64,000 nt of DNA from Sanderia malayensis (Eukaryota > Cnidaria > Scyphozoa > Semaeostomeae > Pelagiidae). The notes beneath the pieces are model-generated. The model saw nothing but the letters and a program-made list of their open reading frames with translations. It was not told the origin of the DNA and made no database searches. The translations under genes were made by a program, and so were the position numbers. The stretch lies in assembly GCA_013076295.1 (NCBI GenBank), contig RQOL01000880.1:1-64000 (forward strand). The letters are read 5' to 3'. Of this stretch, positions 58,661 through 64,000 are shown one piece after another (the first letter of the stretch is position 1; each line of letters starts with the position of its first letter).

Positions 58661-59520
58661 TAACATTTTTTTCTCTATTTTATTTGTTTGTAAATTCTTG
58701 TAGCCTTGATTGATTGCTTTGAAAAAGTTGATAATTTGAATTATTTTCAAAATTTTTTTTGTTAATCTTTTACTTCTAGTAATAGAACAGTGCACGTGAG
58801 AGCAACATCTTCTCGCAGATGGAAATAGGAAGCCATAGTTTTGTTTCGGAACATTTGGATTTATACATAGGGATTCCATATACATGGGAATGGGTGCTAA
58901 AATTACTTTTCGGGACTCAGCATTTCTTTCTATACAAGGACCAACACCAATGGACTTATTTCTTCGTTTCGCGCGTGCGTATTTTCATATTCTCTGCAGA
59001 TACAAATTCGGATTTAATTTCATTCCGCTGCGTTATTGTTGTATTGAATAAAATCAGTTGAATAGAGTGTTATCGAGAAATGCCCAGCATTGAATTATTT
59101 TCGCCATTCCAGACATTGCAAACTGTGAGAGTTGTTTGCTTATTGTTATGAAAACGGAGAGTTGCTTTGCTTGTTCCCCGTCCAGGTTTGATCCTTAATT
59201 CTTGTCCGGTCTTGTGCTACGAGAAGGTAAGAAGTCTTGCGAAACGATCACATAATCTTTGGGAATCTGGAGATCCCTTGCGATGTTCTCTGACAACGAG
59301 AAAATACATGTTTATTTGGTGACGCTGAAGTGGGAAATATTCACAAATTGAAATTTACCACCCTCGTGTAACCCCCGCACTCTCGTGAACAATGCGTAAT
59401 TAAGCTTGGTTGCTATTTTCGTGTCATCAACCCAGTGTTTATAAAATACACAGCTTCAATCACCAAGCATCAGCAGAACAGACAGTAAAATAGTTTCTGT
59501 CTCCAAGGATTTGATCAATT

Positions 59521-61115
59521 ATGCCTTATCGACGTTTTGGAAAACAACAATCAACTGAAGAGAACTTATCACTATTTTCAAGGTATGCATGAAAATGCAT
59601 TTTATTTCGTTTATTTTTGCTCTGCCTGTATAGTCCCCACGAGAATTTTTGTTGAGATGGAAATATGTATGTGTGGTGTTTGTGATAGCTGATGCGATGC
59701 GGGTCATTATGGGTCAACTTTTACTTCTTATTTGTATTTGATTTCTTGTGTAACTTTTTCACATGTTACACAGGCATATCTGACATATTACACAATTTTG
59801 TGAAATACGTTTTGATCCAATTGGCCATTTGCCCCATTAAAATCTGTTGACGGGGAAACATGTGTCATTTTGTGCAAAAATAAAAATTATCATAAAAATT
59901 ACACGTTTCTTCATAACAACTCATAAGAAACTATATATGATAGACACCCCAAGAAACTTTTAGAATTACAAGGAAATGATTGACAACTTTACAAATTTCT
60001 TCAGTAGCTTTTGCAAGAAACTTGTCTCCTTTGTGATGTTTATTTCACAGCGCAAACGAGACTGTCTTTGATGGATAGAGCACTTGGCATTTCCGGGGGT
60101 TTGACAATGAACATAAAGATCGTGCCTCTGGGACATGAAAAATGGGTGCATAATCTTGCAAAATTCTTGAATTTTAAATGAGTACGCATTATATAAATGA
60201 GTTCATCCTGTAAAAACGTGTTTTGTGTGGCAAGAAGGTGGTCCGTTGCAAACGGGATCATCAGGTAGATAAGCGATTTACCCGAGTTACCCCCACTTAC
60301 GAAAACATGTGATCGCAAAATGCAGGTAGTTGATTGGCGTATTATATTTATGATTGTGATTGCCGATTGTGCAGTTCTGCAAAGGTTTTGAGCGGCTTTT
60401 TTGAAGTTAAAAATGGCTTCCCGAAGGATAATTAGTCCAGGCGCCCTACTCCATTGGACGGGGGTGGGAATCAAGGTTTAGTTAATTATCTTTTGCTGGA
60501 GGGGAGCTATGTAAGTCGAAAGAAAGTTTTGGCAAATATTTCTGGGGACGAAATGAAAACAATATATCATGGCATGAAAATATAATGATTTATTGCTATT
60601 ATAATTAATTTATCAATATTTGCACTTGAACTTAGCTCCAAATATTTGCATTTGTCTTGATGCTCAATGGAGGGAGGGAGGGGCGAATAAGGGGGGAAGG
60701 AGGGGCGAATATGATGGGAAGGACGGGCGAAGGAGAAGGGAAGGTAGATTTCGTGATTTGATTAATGTTTGTTTTTTTCAGAGCACCAAAGACATGTCCT
60801 GATGTGGAGGCTTGTTTGTCAAGAATAAAAACACATACGGGTGTACTGGGTGTTATAGTAGTGAACAAAGATGACATTCCCGTCAAGACAACCCTGGACA
60901 ATCAGACAACGCAATTGTACACAGAACATTGCAGACAACTGTCACAACTCGCTCGCCACACCGTCAGGGACGTGGACCCGACAAACGATCTGACGTTCTT
61001 GAGAATTCGCAGCAAAAAGAACGAAATTGTTATCGCCCCAGACCAGGGGTACACGATCATTACTATCCAAGCGGGGCCACGTGATGCTCCTCACACCGAT
61101 ACAAGAGGTAAATAA
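59521..61115 (+). CDS. DYNLRB: Dynein light chain, roadblock type
   Basis: Non-catalytic dynein light chain that binds the intermediate chain. Two exons, 59521-59582 and 60782-61115, in phase, 131 aa. The roadblock domain is clear: IKTHTGVLGVIVVNKDDIPV, KTTLDNQTT, HTVRDVDPTNDLTFLRIRSK, KNEIVIAPDQGYTIITIQ. Vertebrate DYNLRB1 is 96 aa. The extra length is about 24 N-terminal residues (MPYRRFGKQQSTEENLSLFS) and a short polar C-terminus (GPRDAPHTDTRGK). The first exon is supported by phase and a good donor (AG|GTATGC) but not by homology, so the start is less sure than the domain. Which DYNLRB paralogue it corresponds to cannot be told. Confidence 0.88.
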
Positions 61116-61607
61116 CTCGGACCATTGTATGCTACTCTTACTTGACCATGCCGAGGCCAAGTTATTATATATATCCCCTGATATCTGGAACAAATTTCGA
61201 TTTCTCTTAAGAGTTTGAGATGGCGGATGTCTATTGTACCACATATATAAACACTATATATCACATATACACGTATATATCAATTTACTATAAACACCAT
61301 TTTATAAATCAATAATTTTAAATTCGTACAATTAATAATGCATTTTAATATTTGAAATAACATCTCCTATTTAACTGTTTTTTTATTATTCGCACTCTTC
61401 TTTTGGCCGGATCTTCAACCCTGGAACACTAGGAACACATGGGACTTGGAGGTGACGTTCGTACGCATGCAAAAAGTCGTACCTCTACACTCTGACCCCG
61501 CCCACCCCAGTTCCTCCCCACTTTTAACTTTTGATATAATGCACTGCACCTTTCCCTTCTTCCTTTGGCGATCTGCATCTGTGATGACCTGACCGCGAGT
61601 TTGCAAG

Positions 61608-63043
61608 ATGGCGAGCGCCGTGGTAGTTGCAGGCAACGTTCCTTTCTTCGACCTGTGCATGGTTATGCAAAAAATAAACGATACACAAGGCACAGAAAAG
61701 AAAAAAGGTATCTTCAGGAAATTTCTGGAACGTTGGAGGCAGGCCTACTCAAAGCTGCATGGAGAAAACAGGGTCGAGGTAGGTGGTTGGTATAAGGACA
61801 TGTTTGATTGAAAGTGAAAATGTTCTTGTTTATCCATTCAGTCTGGAGCCAATAATTCTTCCAAATGAAGCTGAATTAATTTTAATTGAACATTATCACC
61901 ATTAATTGTCTGTTACCAATTTCAGGATGACACATTTTTTCCTGCAATGAGAATGTTCTTGCCAGCTTTGGATAAAGACAGACCATCTTATGGAATGAAA
62001 GAGGTTTGGTTTTAGTATTGTATGATCAATTTTTTAATAGCTTTTGTTGTGTTTACCTGATTACAGATCTGAAGTTCAGGTTGTGAACCCCTTCACTGCG
62101 CTGCATAGGTATAATATCTGTACACGAGACCAGAGAAATCACCATAAAAGGGGGTCCAAATCTGAGTTCTAGTAAGCAAGCAAGCAGTATTTATTTGTTA
62201 ACGCAGGCTGAGGGCTCAATCAGCCATATAGTTAATGTTTGCTCATGGCTTGTGCCCTTTGAATGATGTTCCAGAACGAATGTACTGTGCATTCATTTAT
62301 CAACCTCAGAAGGGTAGACGGTTGAGTTGGCTAACAGCTTGTAGTTTTTGACTCTGACCATTTGTTGATCTCAACCTATGAATGAGAGCCTTCAGGGATG
62401 CAAGATCTAACACATTTACCACTTGGTTACACTGGTAGGGCTCATTTGCCAGTTTAGGAACTATGCACAATGATCATTGTAGGTCAACTGCGAGAGTACA
62501 ATATCAATTTAAATTCCTCTTTTGTTCTAATTTCTGTAGGTTGTTCTTGCAAAATATTACATAGACGCTCTGGGTATTGCAAAGGAGAGTGCAGATGCGA
62601 AAAAACTTTTGAACTACAAGGCACCTGCTTCAGCAAGACGAGTGGGTATTACACGAATTGTTGTTTGATAAGAATTTTTAAAATTTGTTTAGACAATTTT
62701 TGTAAACTTTTTGGGTTGATTAATTTCTTTTCTGCTAGGATGCTGGTGATTTTGCAGCAGTTGCTTATGTAATACTCAAAGACCGATGCCAAACAGAAAA
62801 AGGATCGTAAGTTTTTCATTTTTCATTCATTTAAGATGTGATCTAATGTAAGTGTGTTTACGTACATTTGATCCAAAATATTCGACGGTACTTTGCAGAA
62901 GATATTTTCTTCTATTTCTCAGCCTGACAATAGAAATGTGAATTCAACACTTGACATGATGGCTCAAGCAAATATGGAGAAGAACGAATGGTGCCAAACA
63001 AGAGATTCACAAACTCATCAGGAACATGTCACCAATTGAACAA
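61608..63043 (+). CDS. LIG4: DNA ligase IV, exons 1-5 (5' part of gene; exon 5 copy frameshifted)
   Basis: N-terminal DNA-binding region of DNA ligase IV. Exons: 61608-61778 (ATG, residues MASAVVVAGNVPFFDLCMVM, as in vertebrate LIG4 PFFDLC), 61926-62003 (FFPAMRMFLPALDKDRPSYG), 62540-62641 (AKYYIDALGI, LLNYKAP), 62739-62806 (DAGDFAAVAYVILKDRC) and 62923-63043. The last is a second copy of the exon at 56-179 but is 121 nt instead of 124. One deletion after the codons for LTIE makes a premature stop, so this copy cannot be translated as it stands. With the left copy of exon 5 the joined coding sequence is 2,739 nt (912 aa plus stop), against 911 aa in human. Sequence after 63043 is the same intron and transposon as at the left end. 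The gene starts about 490 bp downstream of the roadblock dynein gene, same strand. Confidence 0.93.
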
Positions 63044-64000
63044 GTAAGCAATGTCACTTTATTCAACCTTATTCCTCTAAACAATTGTTTAATAATAAGG
63101 GTAGTAGTGTAGTAATATACATGGAGCTTCTGTGTACCACCCCCTCGATGAAGGAGGCTGTGGGTGGGTGTAAGTGCATGGGAACGAGGTTGGCGGGTGG
63201 GACGAGAACTGCGAGGGCGGGAGCACGTGCGGGTTACGTGCAGGGACACGCGGGTACGGGGTCGGGAAAAGGTGGGCGCTATGGTGTAAGCGTCGCCTCG
63301 TTTTTTGTCCATACTTCCATTAGAGAACGGTGTGTTGGCCGATGCGCTTAGAAGAGGAAATTTGCGTCAAGGTGATGCAGAGAAAAAAGAAACACCGACA
63401 TTGTGATATCAGCGTGTGTTGCGATAATACCAAAATGCAAATGCTAACATGAGTAAAAAATTATAAAAAGTACACAGGTTCGTATAGGTATGTATATATA
63501 TATATATGAAAAACAGCGCAGCAAAAAAATAGAAACAAGTTCGTGCGTTTTAAACAGCGGTGCCGTTTTTGTTGTTGTCGATGTTATGACGAGGCACGTG
63601 CATTGTTGTGTCGAAGTGGTACACTTTCAATAAATTCACTTTCAATAAATTCCAATTTTATTTACATATATAATTTATTAAGACTCTATATTTAAACTTT
63701 TACCAAAAGAAAAAGGACAGGTTTCGACAACAATAGCAAAAAATTTAAACAGTTCTGCAAGCCCAAAGTTTAAAGTCACTCAGAGGTCGGTGCGAGAAAA
63801 ATTGGAAAAGATGATACAAAACTTCAGGCAGAAAGATGCCTACGAGCGAAGAGCAAGCGGTATTAACCCAGAGAATGACGAAATAAATCAAGCCCTCGCT
63901 GAAATAGCGGATAGAATGGCTGAATTTGAAAAACTGTGGTCGGAGGAAAAAGAGCAGGCAAATGAAAAAGCCGAGCTTGAAGCCTCTCAAGCTGAAGAAG
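62870..64000 (+). other. Second copy of window bases 1-1156 (terminal self-overlap)
   Basis: These 1,131 bases repeat bases 1-1156 in the same orientation: the LIG4 intron end, exon 5, the same intron, the same transposon insertion junction (TAAGGGT then AGTAGTG) and the element interior up to the coiled-coil ORF. There is a net loss of 25 bases, nearly all before about 63490. From about 63490 to 64000 the two copies are almost identical. This pattern fits a poorly polished contig end overlapping another contig, or a recent tandem duplication of ~62.87 kb. Confidence 0.95.
63110..64000. mobile_element. Second copy of the LIG4-intron TIR transposon (left 0.9 kb only)
   Basis: Same element and same insertion point as 241-5513, cut by the window end within the coiled-coil ORF (63822 onward, same [16 protein letters not shown] start). 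Its first ~380 bp carry small deletions relative to the left copy; the remainder is nearly identical. Confidence 0.9.

Larger units (their letters stand above)
57255..59520. other. Intergenic region with SINE-like and telomere-like repeats
   Basis: Paralogous flank to 57545, then two SINE-like copies (57923-58030 partial, 58411-58660) and the ~130-bp tandem array with TTAGGG-like motifs (58050-58410). The sequence from 58660 to 59520 is AT-rich, with a possible polyadenylation-like GAATAAAATC near 59046 but no supported gene. Confidence 0.55.

Noticed and set aside
1..64000. A linked cell-cycle/ubiquitin gene cluster (LIG4, LIN52, FBXO11, USP37) as a functional system
   Set aside because: Separate promoters, mixed strands and unrelated neighbours, plus a likely misjoined scaffold; co-location alone does not support a joint function.

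Overview
This is a eukaryotic, AT-rich animal window. It contains intron-rich metazoan genes with GT-AG introns of roughly 80-1,700 bp, a polymerase-III tRNA gene, TTAGGG-like interstitial repeats and many short inverted-repeat transposons. The DNA ligase IV gene has about 29 coding exons, whereas the vertebrate coding sequence is essentially intronless. Gene content and the abundance of MITEs suggest an early-branching invertebrate, most likely a cnidarian and perhaps an anthozoan. That placement is inference, not proof. A 100-N gap at 53510-53609 shows that this is a scaffold built from at least two contigs.

Layout from left to right: the 3' part of DNA ligase IV (LIG4, +, 56-14707), with a ~5.3 kb TIR element and a 20-bp minisatellite in its first visible intron; tandem and microsatellite repeats (15.0-16.7 kb); a secreted PAN/apple plus contactin-associated-protein-like fibrinogen-fold gene with a frameshift (+, 17273-19709); LIN52, a DREAM/MuvB subunit (-, 20206-22170); an unrecognised 375-aa gene (-, 22784-25606); two adjacent perfect palindromes (26398-26499); a broken rhodopsin-family GPCR (+, 27739-32084) split by a 3.39-kb giant palindromic transposon; FBXO11 (-, 33525-43254), head to head with USP37 (+, 45200-51925), whose last intron carries tRNA-Pro(AGG); the 3' half of COPZ, the coatomer zeta subunit (-, 52510-53421), running into the N gap; two tandem cysteine-rich GPI-anchor-type genes (+, 53610-54089 truncated by the gap, and 56417-57254); SINE-like and telomere-like repeats; a roadblock-type dynein light chain (+, 59521-61115); and finally the 5' exons 1-5 of LIG4 (+, 61608-63043).

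The most striking structural fact is that LIG4 is circularly permuted. Its first exons lie at the right end and the rest at the left end, on the same strand. The last 1,131 bases (62870-64000) are a second copy of bases 1-1156, including the same transposon inserted at the same site. Exons 1-4 from the right end followed by exons 5-29 from the left end give a frame-consistent coding sequence of 2,739 nt (912 codons plus stop), essentially the length of human LIG4 (911 aa). The N gap interrupts one gene on each side and completes neither. The simplest reading is that two contigs were scaffolded in the wrong order (right contig should precede left). A true ~62.87-kb tandem duplication or a circular molecule are the alternatives.

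Several neighbours (LIG4, LIN52, FBXO11, USP37) have conserved roles in genome maintenance, cell cycle or ubiquitin signalling. Nothing in the sequence shows that they work as a unit. No prokaryote-type operon, CRISPR array or defence island is present.
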